Positions 11,496 to 23,278 of a stretch of 64,000 bases of DNA are shown here, one piece after another; the first letter of the stretch is position 1; the number at the start of each line of letters is the position of its first letter. The notes below the pieces were generated by a model. It was not told the origin of the DNA. It worked only from the letters and a program-made list of their open reading frames with translations, and searched no databases. The stretch is from Vitis vinifera (Eukaryota; Streptophyta; Magnoliopsida; Vitales; Vitaceae): NCBI RefSeq assembly GCF_030704535.1, contig NC_081814.1, positions 26,080,001 to 26,144,000 on the forward strand, in the 5' to 3' direction. The position numbers and the translations under genes are program-made.

Positions 11496-13940
11496 GTGGA
11501 TCAACACCAGGAAGAGCAACTTTTTGTTGCATCTTGTTTTTCTAGTAGCAGTTCAAGTGATGACTGGCTTCTAGACAGTGGATGCACAAAACACATGTCT
11601 TTTGATGAATCCCTTTTCAACAAAGTAAACAAGTCAGAGGTGTCAAAAGTCAGAATTGGCAATGGGCAGTATAAAGAGAGTGTTGCAATAAAAGGCTCCG
11701 CAGGTATAAAGCTAATTTATGATGTATTACTTGTTCCAAAGATTGATCAAAATCTGTTGAGTGTGGGACAATTACTTGAAAAAGGTTATTCTGTTGTGTT
11801 TAAGAATAAAATGTGTGTGCTTGCTAACTCAAATGGTGTGGTGCTGTTTTGTGAAAATGAATAGCAAAAGTTTCAGTCTAAATTGGAACAAGGACAAGTC
11901 TAGTGCATATTCATGTTTTGGACCAGGCTGAGTTATGACACAAGAGAATGGGGCATTTTCACTATTCTGCATTGGATTACATGCAGAAAAAGGATCTTGT
12001 GCGAGGAATGACTTACAATAGAGGAGGAGCAGCAGTATGTGGAGTTTGTCAGCTTAGAAAGCAAGCCAGATTGTCATTTCCTGTTAATAAGGCATGGAGA
12101 GCAGTTGAGAAGCTTCAATTGATCCATACTGATGTTTGTGGACCTATGAGGACTGCATCCTTAAGTGGTAATAGGTATTTTATGGTTCTTGTTGATGACT
12201 TTAGCAGAATATGTTAGGTTTATTTTCTCAAACAGAAGTCTGAGGTTGCTGGTGTGTTTTGGAAGTTCAAAACATGGATTGAAAATCAAAGTGGCTATAG
12301 AATTAAGGTGATTAGATCTGATAATGGGACTGAATATACAACTGACAAATTTGTTAAGTTTTGTGAAGCTGTAAGGATTGAACATCAGCTTACTGCAACC
12401 TATACTCAGAAAAATGAAGTCAGTGAGAGGAAAAACAGGACAATTATGGAGATGGTTGGATGTCTGTTATTTAAGAAGGAAATGCCAAAAACAGGACAAT
12501 TGAGGCTGTTAATACTGCTGTATTTCTACTAAATAGGTTACCAACCAAGGCTTTAAAGGGGAAAACACCTTTCGAAGTCTGGTATCGTTTTAAACCTTCT
12601 ATTCATAACTTAAGAATTTTTTGTTGTTTGTGTTTTACTCATGTTCCAGATGCAAGGAGAGAGAAGCTGGATCAAAAGGCAGACTATGGAGTCTTTGTTT
12701 GATATAGCAGTCTCACCAAGGGTTACAGAATTTATCAACCCTTGACAAAAAAAATAGTAAGTAGGGATGTCAAATTTGATGAAGCTACAAGATGGAATTG
12801 GGATAAGGCAGAACCAGAACAGGTTTATACAGAAGAAAAAGAACCAGAATTGCAAGTTGATGATGTGATTGATGATAAGCCTATAAGAGGTACTAGGTCA
12901 CTTTCAAAAATTTATCAAAGGTGCAATATGGCTATGTTTGAACCCGCAGGGTATGATGAGGCTATTAAGGATCCGAAGTGGATTGCAGCAATGGAGGATG
13001 AGATCAAGATGATTCACAAGAATCAAATCTGGGAGTTGGTGGACAGACCACTATACAAGAAAGCTATTGGTGTGAAATGGGTTTTTAGAACCAAACTTAA
13101 TGTTGATGGTTCTATAAACAAATACAAGGTAACGCTAGTTATAAAAGGGTATGCTCAATTATTTGGTGTAGATTTTTCTGAGACTTTGCACCTGTAGCAA
13201 GGTTGGACACCATTAGATTGCTTATAGCACTTGCAACATAAAAGTAGTGGAGGATCTACCAGCTTGATGTAAAGTCAACCTTTCTAAATGGTTATTTGGA
13301 GGAAGAAATTTTTGTTGAACAACCTGAGGATTTTGTTGCAGATCCAGAGAAGGTATACTTGTTAAAGAAGGAGTTATATGGATTCAAGCAAGCTCCAAGA
13401 GCTTGGTACAGCAGAATTGATGAGCATTTGAAGAAGAAAGGCTTCAACAAAAGCATAAGTGAATCAACTTTGTATATCAAAGTTATTGATGATGAACTAA
13501 TAGTTGTTTCATTGTATGTTGATGATTTGCTTGTCACAAGAAGTAATGCAGAATTGGTGTTAAGGCTCAAATGATGCAAGCATTTGAGATGACTGATCTT
13601 GGAGAGATGGCATTCTTTTTAGGACTGGAGATTCAACAATTACAGCAAGGGATCTTCATTGAACAACAGAAATATGCCAAGGAAGTGTTGAAGAAATTCA
13701 ACATGAAGGATTGTAAGTCATTATGTACCCCTTTGGCTCAAAATGAGCAATTTAGTAAAGATGATGATGCTCAAAATGAGTATTATAGGTTGTTTGATGT
13801 ATTTAATAGCAACAAGACCTGATATAATATGCCTTGTAAGTCTGTTGTCCAGGTATATGCATTGTGCAAGTGAGTTGCATTATAAGGTTGCTAAGAGGGT
13901 GCTCAGGTATGTCAAGGGGACTTTTTTGATCTTGGAATAA
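11496..13940 (+). pseudogene. Copia A protease, integrase and reverse transcriptase (broken)
   Basis: Protease motif DDWLLDSGCTKHM is near 11560. The integrase core is visible at 11948-12532 (HTDVCGPM, VLVDDFS, RSDNGTEYT). Reverse transcriptase runs from about 12950 (EDEIKMIHKNQIWEL) through LYGFKQAPRAWY to YVDDLLV near 13520. Stops and shifts near 11863, 12215, 12530, 13196 and 13574 separate the parts. The chain is cut at 13951 by Copia B and resumes at 18596. Confidence 0.85.
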
Positions 13941-13951
13941 AGTTTGAGAAG

Positions 13952-14118
13952 CGTTAGTTGTATATATCTGTACTTACCATAATTAAGTTGTTTCCTTTCT
14001 TGTAGGCTGATTCTTAGGGATAATACCTTTCTAATTTAGGACTCTCAATTGTATATATATGTGTATTATTCCTCTAATAAAAATACAGTAATTCTCCAAA
14101 TACCTTTGTTGAATTACA
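13952..14118 (+). repeat. Copia B left LTR
   Basis: 167 bases. It differs from the right LTR by about seven substitutions and one indel as read by eye. Its first base is C where the right LTR has the usual T. Confidence 0.88.
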
Positions 14119-14297
14119 TGGTATCAAAGCCTTTGGCTCAAATTCTGGGTTTGTTATTTCTAAGTCACTGATTTCCAATGACATTCTACCATTCTCTGTT
14201 CTTCTTGGGTCACGGAATAAAAGTGACCTAGTAGTGTCATTGCCTTCAGAGGGGGAAGCGCGGTGTAAAATTACTTTGGAGATTGAATTTTACTACC

Positions 14298-15158
14298 ATG
14301 GAAAAGAATAAGAATTTTGTTGTTGATATAGCGCCTGTTGTGTCAAAAATAACTGAACACAAATTAAATGGGTCTAATTATATTAAATGGAGCAAGATGA
14401 TCAAATTTTATCTGAGAAGTGTTGTTAAAGATGACCACTTGACTGAGGAACCTCCTAATGATAACACTAGAAAACTTTGGATGCAAGATGATGCAGGGTT
14501 ATTTCTGCAAATTAAAAACTCTATTAATAGTGATATTGTTGGTCTGCTGAGTCATTGTGAATTTGTTAAAGAGCTAATGGATTATCTAAATTTTCTTTAC
14601 TCTGGAAAAGGAAATGTATCCCGGATGTATGATGTATGGAATGCCTCCCATTGTCCTGAGAAGGGAGCTAAATCCCTCACTGCATACTTTATGGACTTCA
14701 AGAAAGTATATGAGGAATTGAATGCACTTATGCCTTTCAGTCCGGATGTTAGAGTACAACAGGCTCAAAGGGAACAGATGGTTGTTATGAGTTTCTTATC
14801 CGGTCTCCCATCTAAGTTTGAGACTGCAAAATCTCAGATTCTTTCTAGTTTTGACATTGGTTCTCTTCAGGAAGTGTTCAGTAGAGTTCTACGAACTGAG
14901 AATGTCCCGTCTTCTCAGCACACCAATGTTCTTGCTGCAAAAGAAGAAAATGGAGAGAATGCAAGGAGGGTGAATAACAGGGGCGGAAACAGGGCATTTG
15001 AAAATCGTGGCAATGATTCAAGTATCATTGTGTGTTTTACTGCCATGAGGTTGGCCATACCAAGAAGAATTGCAAGAAATTGTAGAATCGGAATCGGAGA
15101 AATCAAATTGCCAATGTTGCTACATCTTCAGACTCCTCAAACAAGATTGTCACAATGA
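14298..15158 (+). pseudogene. Copia B gag (frameshifted)
   Basis: The frame starts MEKNKNFVVDIAPVV and covers a UBN2-type gag to about 15020. At the zinc knuckle the frame slips by one base: the CHEVGHTKKNC half is readable only in the next frame, and an in-frame TAG follows a few codons later. The protein needed for particle assembly would therefore end in junk. Confidence 0.85.
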
Positions 15159-17167
15159 CAGCAGAAGAATTTGCTAAATATTCACAATATCAAGAAGCAC
15201 TGAAAGCATCTACTCCTGTTAGTGCTTTGGCAGAGTTAGGTAAAACATGTCTTGTCTCCTCCTCAAACAAATGGATAATTGATTCAGGTGCCACAGATCA
15301 TATGACAAGTAATCATAAACCTTTCTCTACCTTCAGAACACATTCTACTCCTCCTGTTACTGTTGCTGATGGTTCTACCTATGAGACTAAAGGATCTGGG
15401 ACTGTGAAACCAACATCTTCTATTACTTTATCTTCTGTGTTAAACTTACCAAATTTGGCCTTTAACTTAATCTCTATCAGTAAACTTACCAAAAATCTGA
15501 ATTGTAGTGTCTCATTTTTCCTTGATCATTGTGTGTTTCAGGATCTTATGACGAAATGGACATTTGGTAAAGGACATGTATCTGATAGGCTCTATATTCT
15601 TGATGAGTGGGTACCTCGACCAATTGCGTGTGTTAGTACAGCCTCTCCTGTTGAAGCTCATTGTTGGTTAGGACATCCTTCTCTACCGGTGTTGAAGAAA
15701 TTATGTCCTCAGTTTGATAATTTACCTTCATTAGATTGTGAGTCGTGTCATTTTGCTAAGCATCATCGTAGTTCTTTAGGCCCAAGGATTAATAAACGGG
15801 TTGAGTCTTTGTTTAAGTTAGTACATTCTGATGTTTGGGGTCCTTGTCCTGTTACTTCTAAAACTGGGTTTCGTTATTTTGTTACCTTTGTGGATGATTT
15901 TTCTCAAATGACTTGGATTTATTTTATGAAGAATCGTTCAGAAGTAATTTCACATTTTTGTGCATTCTCTGCTGAGATTAAAACCCAATATGATGTGTTT
16001 GTGAAAATATTAAGAAGTGATAATAGAAAAGAATATGTGTCTAACTCATTTTAGAACTACATGAGTCACAATGGGATTTTTCATCAAACATCTTGTGTTG
16101 ATACTCCTCAAAATGGGGTTGTTGAAAGAAAAAATAGCTATTTACTTGAGACGACTTGTGCACTCATGTTTCAGATGAAGGTTCTGAAACAAGTTTGGGC
16201 TGATGCAGTTTCCACAACTTGTTTTTTGATCAACCGTATGCCCACTGTAGTGCTTAAAGGTGATATTCCGTACAAAGTAAGACATCCACAGAAATCACTC
16301 TTTCCAATTGAACCAAGAATTTTTGGATGTACATGCTATGTTAGAGATACAAGGCCTTCTGTTACTAAACTTGATCCTAAGGCGTTAAAGTGTGTTTTCT
16401 TGGGGTACTTAAGACTGCAAAAGGGCTATAGATGTTTCTCGACTGATCTCAATAAGTATCTAGTATCAATGGATATTGTGTTTTCAGAAGACACATCCTT
16501 TTTCTCTTCACCCACAAGTTCTGCAAGTGAGGAGGAGGATGAAGAATGGCTTGTGTATCAAGTGGTTAATTCAAGACCAATTGTTAGGCAATCAAGTATG
16601 GTTGATTCTGAAGCGTCTCTTGCTCATTTGGGTACTATTCTTGATGTTCCTCCTGCTCCAATCAAACCACCAATTGTACAGGTGTACTCTCGGCGCCTAA
16701 TGACAACAAATACATGTCCTGCACCAGCTCCTTTGTCATCTGATCCTTCCAGTGATCTCAACCTTCCCATTAGCCTTCGAAAAGGTAAACGACAATGCAA
16801 ATCTACTTATTCCATTGCTAACTTTGTGTCTTATAATCACCTGTCATCTTCCTCGAGTGTGTTTGTAGCCTCTATAGATTCTATTTCAGCACCTAAAACT
16901 GTTATAGAGGCCCTGAATCATCCTGGTTGGAAGAATGCAATGCTTGAAGAAATTCGTGCATTGGAGGACAATCATACATGGAAACTTGTTGATTTGCCTC
17001 AAGGAAAGACAATTGTTGATTGCAAGTGGGTCTTTGCAATAAAAGTTAATCCCGATGGCTCTGTGGCAAGACTAAAAGCCAGGCTTGTAGCTAGAGGATA
17101 TGCTCAGACATATGGAGTAGACTATTCTGATACTTTCTCTCCAGTTGCCAAACTGAATTCAGTTTGA
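15155..17167 (+). pseudogene. Copia B protease, integrase and start of reverse transcriptase
   Basis: Protease motif KWIIDSGATDHMTS is near 15270. The GAG-pre-integrase zinc site (H...H...C..C) is at 15650-15760. The integrase core (HSDVWGPCPV, VDDFSQMTW, LRSDN) ends at an in-frame TAG at 16052-16054. The second half of integrase (NGVVERKNSYLLE) and the reverse transcriptase start (KWVFAIKVNPDGS) follow at 16061-17167, ending in TGA. There are two nonsense breaks. Confidence 0.88.
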
Positions 17168-17200
17168 CTATTCATTTCTATTGTTGCTTCCCAACAGTGG

Positions 17201-18415
17201 ATGATACATCAGTTAGACATTCTTCATGGTGATCTAGAAGAAGAAGTCTATATGGAGCAACCTCCTGGGTTTGTTGCTCAGGGGGAGTGTGGGAAGGTTT
17301 GTTGTTTGAAAAAAGCTCTCTATGGATTGAAGCAGAGTCCCCGTACTTGGTTTGGAAAATTCAGTAAAGAGATTCAAGCATTTGGAATGAACAAGAGTAA
17401 GAAAGATCATTCTGTTTTCTATAAGAAATCAGCTGCTAGTATCATACTTCTTGTGGTTTATGTCGATGATATAGTTATTACAGGAAATGATCATGCAGGA
17501 ATCTATGATCTTAAGGCATTCATGCATTCCAAGTTTCATACAAAGGACTTGGGTGAACTGAAGTATTTCCTGGGAATAGAAGTATCAAGGAGCAAGAAAG
17601 GGATGTTCTTATCACAGAGGAAGTATGTGCTTGATCTGCTTGAAGAGATTGGTAAGATAGAAGCAAAGCCATGTACTACCCCGATGGTTCCTAATGTACA
17701 GCTAATGCCAGATGATGGAGATCCCTTCTACAACCATGAGAAGTATCGGAGAGTGGTTAGGAAGCTGAATTATCTCACCGTGACGCGACCAAATATTGCA
17801 TATGCAGTAAGTGTTGTTAGTCAGTTCACATCTACGCCTATAGTAAAGCATTTGGTAGCTTTAGAGCAGATTTTATGCTATCTGAAGAAGGCTCTTGGCC
17901 TAGGCATACTATACAGTAGTCAGGGACACACTCGCATTGAGTGTTTTTCTGATGCAGATTGGGCAGGTTCTAAGTTTGATAGAAGATCCACTACAGGTTA
18001 TTGTGTGTTCTTTGGTGGGAATCTAGTGGCTTGGAAAAGTAAGAAGCGAAGTGTTGTATCCCGTTTGAGTGCAGAATCTGAGTATAAGGCCATGACACAG
18101 GCTACTTGTGAAATCATATGGATACATCAACTCTTATGTGAAGTGAGAATGAAGTGCACAATGCCAGTGAAGCTTTGGTGTGACAATCAAGCCGCTCTTC
18201 ATATTGCTACGAACGCAGTCTATCATGAAAGAACCAAACACATTGAGGTTGATTGTCACTTCATTCGTGAAAAGATTGAGGAAAATCTAGTCTCTACTGG
18301 CTATGTGAAGACTGGAGAGCAACTTGGGGATATTTTTACAAAATCTCTAAATGGAACTCAAGTTGAGTACTTTTGTAACAAGCTAGGCATGATCAACATC
18401 TATGCTCCAACTTGA
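17201..18415 (+). pseudogene. Copia B reverse transcriptase and RNase H
   Basis: A 404-codon frame holds LYGLKQSPRTWF, the catalytic YVDD (17459-17470), and RNase H with CFSDADWAG, SAESEYKAM, WCDNQAA and the C-terminal DIFTKSL. The first catalytic block reads HQLDILHGDLEEE: compared with related elements, four residues between LDI and LHGD are missing in frame, which probably disables the enzyme. Confidence 0.88.
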
Positions 18416-18422
18416 GGGAGAG

Positions 18423-18590
18423 TGTTAGCTGTATATATCTGTACTTACCATAATTAAGTTGTTTCCTTTCTTGTAGGCTGATTCTTAGGGATAATACCTT
18501 CCTAATTTAGGATTCTCAATTGTATATATATGTGTATTATTCATCTAATAAACATACAGTAATTTCTCTAAATACCTTTGTTGAATTACA
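18423..18590 (+). repeat. Copia B right LTR
   Basis: 168 bases starting TGTTAGCTGTATATATC and ending GAATTACA, preceded by the polypurine tract at about 18411-18422. Confidence 0.88.
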
Positions 18591-19061
18591 GGAAGAAAGA
18601 TAAGTTGGTTTTGCATGGTTTTGCTGATATGAGGAGCACATCAGGCTGCTTGTTTAGTCTTGGATCAGGTTGTTTATGTTGGAGTTCAAAGAAACAAGAA
18701 ATTATAGCTCAGTCTACTGCTGGGGCTGAGTATGTTGCAGCTATTATCGCTTTCAATCAAGTCCTATGGTTAAGGAAGCACATGACAGATTTGAAGATGG
18801 TTTAGAATGTTGCAACCAGAATTTTGGTTGATAATCAAGCTGCCATAGCAATTTCTAACAATCTAGTGTTTCATAGCAAGACAAAGGCATTTTAAAATTA
18901 AGTATTGTTTTGTTAGAGAAGTCCAAAATAATGATGAAGTGAATTTGGTACATTGCAAGACTAAAGCTCAACTTGCTGATATTTTGATAAAGGGACTATC
19001 AAAATCAAGGTTTGAATTATTGAGGAAAAAAATTGGTGTTTGCAGCAAAAATAGCAAGGAA
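18591..19061 (+). pseudogene. Copia A RNase H and 3' end
   Basis: The RNase H part of Copia A continues here: GFADMRSTSGCLFSLGSG, SSKKQEIIAQSTAGAEY, then VDNQAAIAISNN in a frame with stops, and a C-terminal LADILIKGLSKSRFELL near 18970. It ends directly before the right LTR. Confidence 0.85.
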
Positions 19062-19364
19062 TGATGACAAGTGATATATTTGTTGGAGAATTTAAGCTAA
19101 AATAAACCAACAGAGCTGGTATCCTGTTGAGAATATTCTGCAAGATAAAGGAACAGTTTTTAGTTTAGTTTGAATTTTTTTTTTTTTTTGAATTCATATT
19201 TGACTTAGTAATGCTATTAGAAATCTGTTGAAGATATGTAGGTAGATTTTTTTGGCTTTGTTTGTTTTTTTTCCTTTATAAATTCAGATTTTGCAGCAAT
19301 GAAAGGTGTGCAATTTTCAGCCCCAAATTTTCTGTGTTTTCTATTCTTACTCTAAAAACCTATA
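19062..19364 (+). repeat. Copia A right LTR
   Basis: About 303 bases. It starts TGATGACAAGTG like the left LTR and ends TATA where the left one ends CA. It carries a T run near 19177-19191. Confidence 0.85.
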
Positions 19365-19752
19365 GAAATGTTTCATGTGTTGTTGTCTAGGACCTGAAAA
19401 AGACACAGCTCTTTAAGTTTCAGGGAAAACTTATGAAGCCAAATATCTGAAAGGAGGAGGATGTTCCATATTGTTTTGAGAATCAAAATTACTCACTTCA
19501 GATTCACGGTGGTCAAGGACCTATCAGTGATCCAGTCAGGGCAATATAGACCAAGCTTATTTGGAATTGCACAAGTTCATGTCTATAACTAGCTTGGATA
19601 CCATGAAAATAGCAATTACTCTAGAATAACTGATTCTATCTACTTATGGAAAACCAACAGTTAAAGAATTGTATGTGTGAAGTGTTGTTGGCTCTAGCTA
19701 AGCATAGCAGATGAAGCAGAGGGGAAGAAATGTATCAACTTGAATCACTTTT

Positions 19753-19972
19753 TCAGTAGATTATAGGCTCGGTAGATTTTTTGTTGAAAGCTTTCTGATA
19801 ATTCACAAATGTCTGAAAACTCCTAGGGAAGTAGCCTTCGAATGTTTTTTTTTTTTTTTCAACACTGAAAAATTGCTTGAAAACTCTCTTAAAACCTACA
19901 ATTTGAAGAATCCGAGGCCCCAAGATCAACTTCCCCTTCATTGTTTCAAAGCTCTTAAGCCTTAATCTCACC
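19753..19972 (-). pseudogene. Shortened GEM-like derivative (19.8 kb)
   Basis: Exon 3 start (VRLRLKSFETMKGKLILG) as far as VEKKKK joins a remnant of exon 4 (FVNYQKAFN) after the same kind of internal deletion as copies at 5.2 and 35.8 kb. The acceptor before exon 3, CTGCAG elsewhere, is CTGTGG here, so the splice site is lost. A T run at 19847-19859 stands where the EGEKLLK codons were. It is clearly dead. Confidence 0.7.
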
Positions 19973-20664
19973 ACAGTTTCACAAATTCTGTTTCGTTCTT
20001 GAGAACCCAGGGGAGATGAAAGCAAAATTTCATCCTGTTACAAACTCTCTTTCCAGCTCTAGGGTACACATCTTCGTACCACTTTGGAGTAGGAGCAATG
20101 GAATGTGTCATATGGCATAGCTACTCAAGCACTAGCACAATCATCACTTTGGAAGAACTTGTTTTTTGCACAAGTGGAATATAAGGGGTAGAAGAATTGG
20201 AGATCAATTTCTCATTAGAAAAAATTTGTACAAAGCCTTTGACTGTGCAGAACTCTATTAGGTTCACATAAATACATTTGTTAACGTGGGAGGAAAGAAC
20301 TTAATGGCTTGAATTACTTCTGGACTGGATTTGGCACAAGAGAGATTGTCTGTTGAAGATAGTTGAAAGTTTTCTGGTAATTCAAGAATCCCATAAACCA
20401 GAAGTCAAAGTTATCCACGGTAATGATTTCCATGTACTTCAGAGATGACTTTGTCACATTCTCGCTTTGGTTGGTTCTCTTGATCTTTCTTAGAGGGATA
20501 GAGACCTGCATAAAAGAAAATGAATTTACTTAGATGTTCAAAAATCATGGAAAGGGAGATCAGTTGACATAGAGAGAGTTATGTGGGTAACCCACCTTGT
20601 AATGGATTCTAACCAATTCACCATTTGAACAAGAAAATTTTATTGATCTTTCACTACAAAAGGC

Positions 20665-20941
20665 TGTCAAAATACTCAAAAAAACTCCACAGAAACCAAG
20701 AACTCTGATAAGCTTTTTTATATTTCACCGCATCCATCTATATACAGATATATATCCTATAAACGGAATCTAACTGATTCCTAAATTGTATATGGTAACA
20801 TTAACAAATACATGGTAAGTCAATCTGTCAATCTTTTCTTAGATGTACAGCCAATATGATTCCTAAATTGTATATGGTAACATTAACATTCCTATATGTA
20901 CAATCAATATGATTCCTAAATTGTATATGGTAACATTAACA
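20665..20941 (-). repeat. Copia D LTR (downstream copy)
   Basis: 277 bases. It holds three direct repeats of a unit ending in AAATTGTATATGGTAACATTAAC, the last forming the LTR end. It differs from the other LTR by several percent by eye. Confidence 0.85.
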
Positions 20942-21008
20942 TGCCCCTTCAAATTGATGCTAGTAAGTCAACCAACAACAATTTGCCAACAAGAAATTGA
21001 TGTCGCTG

Positions 21009-22160
21009 TCAAGTCAAAGCTGTGGTGAAGATATCAGCCACTTGGAGATCAAAAGAGATGTGAGAAAGAGATATCACCCGACTTTCCAAGATGTTTCGAA
21101 TAGAATGACAATCAACCTCAATGTGCTTGGTATGTTCATGTAAAACAGGATTGGTGGCAATCTGAATAGCACTAGTGTTATCAGCATGAAGAGGTGTAGA
21201 AGTAGTATAAGGAAACCCAAGCTCCTTAAGAAGATCGTGTAGCCATACAATTTTAGAACAAGCAGTAGACATGGCACGATACTCGACCTTAGTAGAAGAG
21301 TTACAAACACAATCTTGTTTCTTACATCTCCAAGAAATTAAGGCATCACCTAAAAACATACACCAACTCGTAGTAGATCGACATGTATCTGGACACCCAG
21401 CCCAATCAACATCACTATAGGCAACAAGTTGAAGAGAAGAGTCAGTAGGAAAGAATAACCCACAAGTAAGTGAACCTCGAAGATAGCATATGATGCGTCG
21501 AACTGCAACAAGATGGAGATGTCGAGGAGAAGTCTTAAACTGACTGACCTAATGAACAACATAGGAGATATCAGGTCGAGTAGTGGTCAAGAAGATAAGA
21601 CTCCCAACCAAGCGCCGAAAAAGAGTAGGATCATCCAGAAGGTCCCCTTCATCTTTCCTGTATTTGACATTTTCCTCCATAGGAGTATCAACAAAAGAAG
21701 TGTCCTCCGAACCAGCCAAAGTGATAAGATCTTGAATATACTTATGTTGGTTCACAAAAATACCACTAGCCCGATGATGAACTTCCAATCCTAAGAAGTA
21801 TGTGAGCTGTCCAAGATCTTTCATATGGAAAGTTGTATGTAACTTCCGCTGAAGCTTAGTAATCAAACCACAGCCAGTGCCAGTAATGATAATATCATCC
21901 ACATAAACCAAGAGAAGGACTATACCCAACGCAGACGTGTGGAAGAAGAGGGAAGAATCATACTGACTTTGGGTAAAGCTGAAGGAAAGAATTGTACTGT
22001 GAAACTTCTTAAACCAAGCTCGGGGCGCTTGCTTGAGCCCATACAAAGAACGTTTTAGCTTACAAACATCATGAGGAGAAGAATTAGTCATACTAGAGGG
22101 AAGCTTCATGTAAATCTCTTCCTGGAGATCACCATGAAGAAAAACATTCTTTACATCCAT
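21009..22160 (-). pseudogene. Copia D reverse transcriptase and RNase H
   Basis: From 22160: MDVKNVFLHGDLQEEIYM, LYGLKQAPRAWF and the catalytic LVYVDDIIITG, as far as TRPDISYVVH at 21549. After a shift, RNase H (LISWRCKKQDCV, HADNTSAIQIATNP, ADIFTTALT) runs to 21009. The YVDD and flanking blocks are intact, but the frame is interrupted near 22200 and 21549-21360. Confidence 0.85.
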
Positions 22161-22205
22161 CTGATATAGTAGCTATGACTGTGAAGCAGCAATAGCTAAG
22201 ATGGT

Positions 22206-22838
22206 TCAAACCGTGGTCATTTTGGCAATAGGAGCAAATGTCTCCTCATAATCAACCTCATATTCCTGCTTGTTACCCAGAGCTACGAGGTGAGCTTTGT
22301 ACCGATCCAAAGAGCCATCAAAACGAAGTTTTATAGAGAAAACCCATTTACTCCCAATAGGTTTGACTATAGGAGGACAAGGAACAATATCCCAAGTATG
22401 ATTCTCCTCAATTGCTTGAAGTTCTGCTTGCATTGCATTTTTCCAACACTTATGTTCCATGGCCTGTTTGTAGCAAGAGGGAATAGAAATAGTGGATAAA
22501 GTAGCAACAAGAGAGACAGGAGAGAAGAATCCATACCAATCAGGGGGTCGAGAAAGACGAGTAGACCAACGAAGAGTGGTGGAAGCAGGAGCAGTTTTAT
22601 AAGGCCTCAGATTGAAAACAAGGTGAGGTTCAACCGAGCTAAGGATCCAGGTCATAACCCGAGCATCCTTCATTTCCCACTTAGACAAAGCCTCGGCATC
22701 ACGAGGTGCAGGATTACTCCCATCAATATGACCCCATAATTCTTTTCCTTTGACAAATAATTTAAATTGAAACTCCCAAGCACAATAATTTTTGCTAGTA
22801 AATCTAATAGGAAACGATTCCAACTTATCTGATGACAT
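22206..22838 (-). pseudogene. Copia D gag fused to reverse transcriptase start
   Basis: One open frame starts MSSDKLESFPIRFTSKNY (short gag region with KGKELWGHIDGS) and passes after about 80 residues, near RPYKTAPAST, into the reverse transcriptase N terminus (MQAELQAIEENHTWDIV, KWVFSIKLRFDGSLDRY). The join is in frame and is best explained as an internal deletion of roughly 2.5 kb. Confidence 0.82.
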
Positions 22839-23005
22839 GATGCAACCGAGAGACAAAGGAAATAGCCCACCAGAAAATTGAAACATAAACGACCAAGAAC
22901 CAGGTCGCGATGAACCCGATCAACACTGTTTTCGATGCCAAGCATTTGATTGGTAGAAGATCACGAACTCCACTCAGAAGGTGCCAAAACCTTGCTCTGA
23001 TACCA

Positions 23006-23278
23006 TGTCAAAATACTCAAAAAACTCCACAGAAACTGAGAACTCTGATCAGGTTTTTTATATTTCACTGCATCCATCTATATACAAATATATATCCTAT
23101 ACATGTAGTCTAACTGATTCCTAAATTGTATATGGTAACATTAACAAATACATGGTAAGCCAATTTGTCAATCTTTTCCTATATGTACAACCAATATGAT
23201 TCCTAAATTGTATGGTAACATTAACATTCCTATATGTACAACCAATATGATTCTAAATTGTATATGGTAACATTAATA
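23006..23278 (-). repeat. Copia D LTR (upstream copy)
   Basis: 273 bases. Same structure as the partner LTR, ending TAATA on the + strand where the partner has TAACA. Confidence 0.85.

Larger units (their letters stand above)
3200..11570. repeat. Segmental duplication, copy I
   Basis: This block is repeated in the same orientation at 33757-41415 with only scattered differences. It contains GEM-like copies 2, 3 and 4, their spacers, and the left LTR plus gag of Copia A. The left edge lies at the intron 3/exon 4 border of GEM-like copy 2: intron 3 is nearly identical in the two blocks, but exon 4 and the 3' flank differ clearly. The right edge cannot be placed, because the second block is cut by a Gypsy insertion at 41417. 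Confidence 0.85.
13952..18590 (+). mobile_element. Copia B, nested in Copia A
   Basis: Short LTRs (13952-14118 and 18423-18590) frame a complete-length Copia interior. The primer site TGGTATCAAAGCC follows at 14119. A purine tract (TTGAGGGAGAG) precedes the right LTR. Flanks AGAAG (13947-13951) and GGAAG (18591-18595) are a 5-base target duplication with one change. Removing the element rejoins the RNase H frame of Copia A. Its own frame is broken by one shift and several stops. Confidence 0.92.
10210..19364 (+). mobile_element. Copia A, LTR retrotransposon with nested Copia B
   Basis: The element is bounded by related LTRs (10210-10501 and 19062-19364) that start TGATGACAAGTG. A primer site complementary to initiator methionine tRNA (TGGTATCAAAGC, 10505-10516) follows the left LTR. 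Flanks are GGAAT on the left and GAAAT on the right, a probable decayed 5-base target duplication. The order gag, protease, integrase, reverse transcriptase, RNase H is that of Ty1/Copia. Several stops and shifts interrupt it, so it is dead. Copia B splits its RNase H region. A truncated second copy exists at 40724-41416, made by segmental duplication and not by transposition. Confidence 0.88.
20665..23278 (-). mobile_element. Copia D, internally deleted LTR retrotransposon in a GEM-like exon
   Basis: LTRs at 20665-20941 and 23006-23278 (minus-strand element). A primer site TGGTATCAGAGC reads leftward just inside the right LTR (about 23005-22994), and a polypurine tract (GAAGGGG) lies by the left one. 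The target duplication AAGGC is perfect (20660-20664 and 23279-23283). The interior joins the N-terminal part of gag straight to reverse transcriptase, so the rest of gag, protease and integrase are missing. Confidence 0.92.
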
